NCBI GenBank assembly: GCA_025964405.1
Contig: JAOPYW010000187.1
Location: forward strand, 1 to 6,672
Direction of reading: 5' to 3'
Source of the DNA: Thermoleophilia bacterium
Lineage (GTDB): Bacteria; Actinomycetota; Thermoleophilia; Gaiellales; SKUG01
DNA: 6,672 nt
The translations under genes and the position numbers were made by a program. The notes under the pieces are model-generated. The model made no database searches. It worked only from the letters and a program-made list of their open reading frames with translations, and was not told where the DNA came from. Each line of letters starts with the position of its first letter. The first letter of the stretch is position 1. Below, piece after piece: positions 6,639-6,672 of the stretch.

Positions 6639-6672
6639 GGGGGCGCGCCGGGGCCTTCCCCCGCGCGCCCCC
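6639..6672 (+). terminator. Strong GC hairpin, probable terminator cut by the window end
   Basis: GGGGGCGCGC (6639-6648) and GCGCGCCCCC (6663-6672) are exact reverse complements. After a single C-C mismatch (6649/6662) four more pairs form, GGGG (6650-6653) with CCCC (6658-6661), around a CCTT loop. It begins 31 bases after the GlsB-like stop. Any T-run would lie outside the window, so the intrinsic-terminator call is likely but unproven. Confidence 0.7.

Overview
This is a high-GC window, with G/C at almost every third codon position. Its gene families and codon style suggest an actinobacterium, possibly of the Acidimicrobiia type; that is inference from composition and content, because the window holds no rRNA or other phylogenetic marker. 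It looks chromosomal. I see no insertion sequence, integrase, tRNA, CRISPR array or phage gene.

Layout. A gene of unknown function runs leftwards off the window (1071 down to 1). It is divergent from a rightward run of four genes: a DEAD-box RNA helicase with a C-terminal cold-shock domain (1265-2818); a soluble GAF-GAF-PAS histidine kinase (about 2860-4968); a bacterial/poxvirus-type DNA topoisomerase IB (5041-6159, or from GTG 5020); and a small GlsB/YeaQ/YmgE membrane protein (6332-6607). The first three rightward genes are separated by about 41 and 51-72 bases and could be co-transcribed. The last has its own 172-base, less GC-rich upstream region. The window ends in a strong GC-rich hairpin that looks like a terminator cut at its right edge.

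Functional reading (inference). Helicase-CSD, topoisomerase IB and GlsB all suit remodelling of nucleic acid or envelope under cold or general stress, and the kinase is a cytoplasmic sensor with no response regulator in view. Nothing here forms a recognisable defence system or biosynthetic cluster. The points most worth checking are local: a perfect 9-bp inverted repeat next to the helicase ribosome binding site, the helicase-CSD fusion itself, a perfect 11-bp hairpin between helicase and kinase, and the kinase's lack of any ATG, GTG or TTG start where homology needs one, with an AUC codon sitting behind a good Shine-Dalgarno sequence instead.
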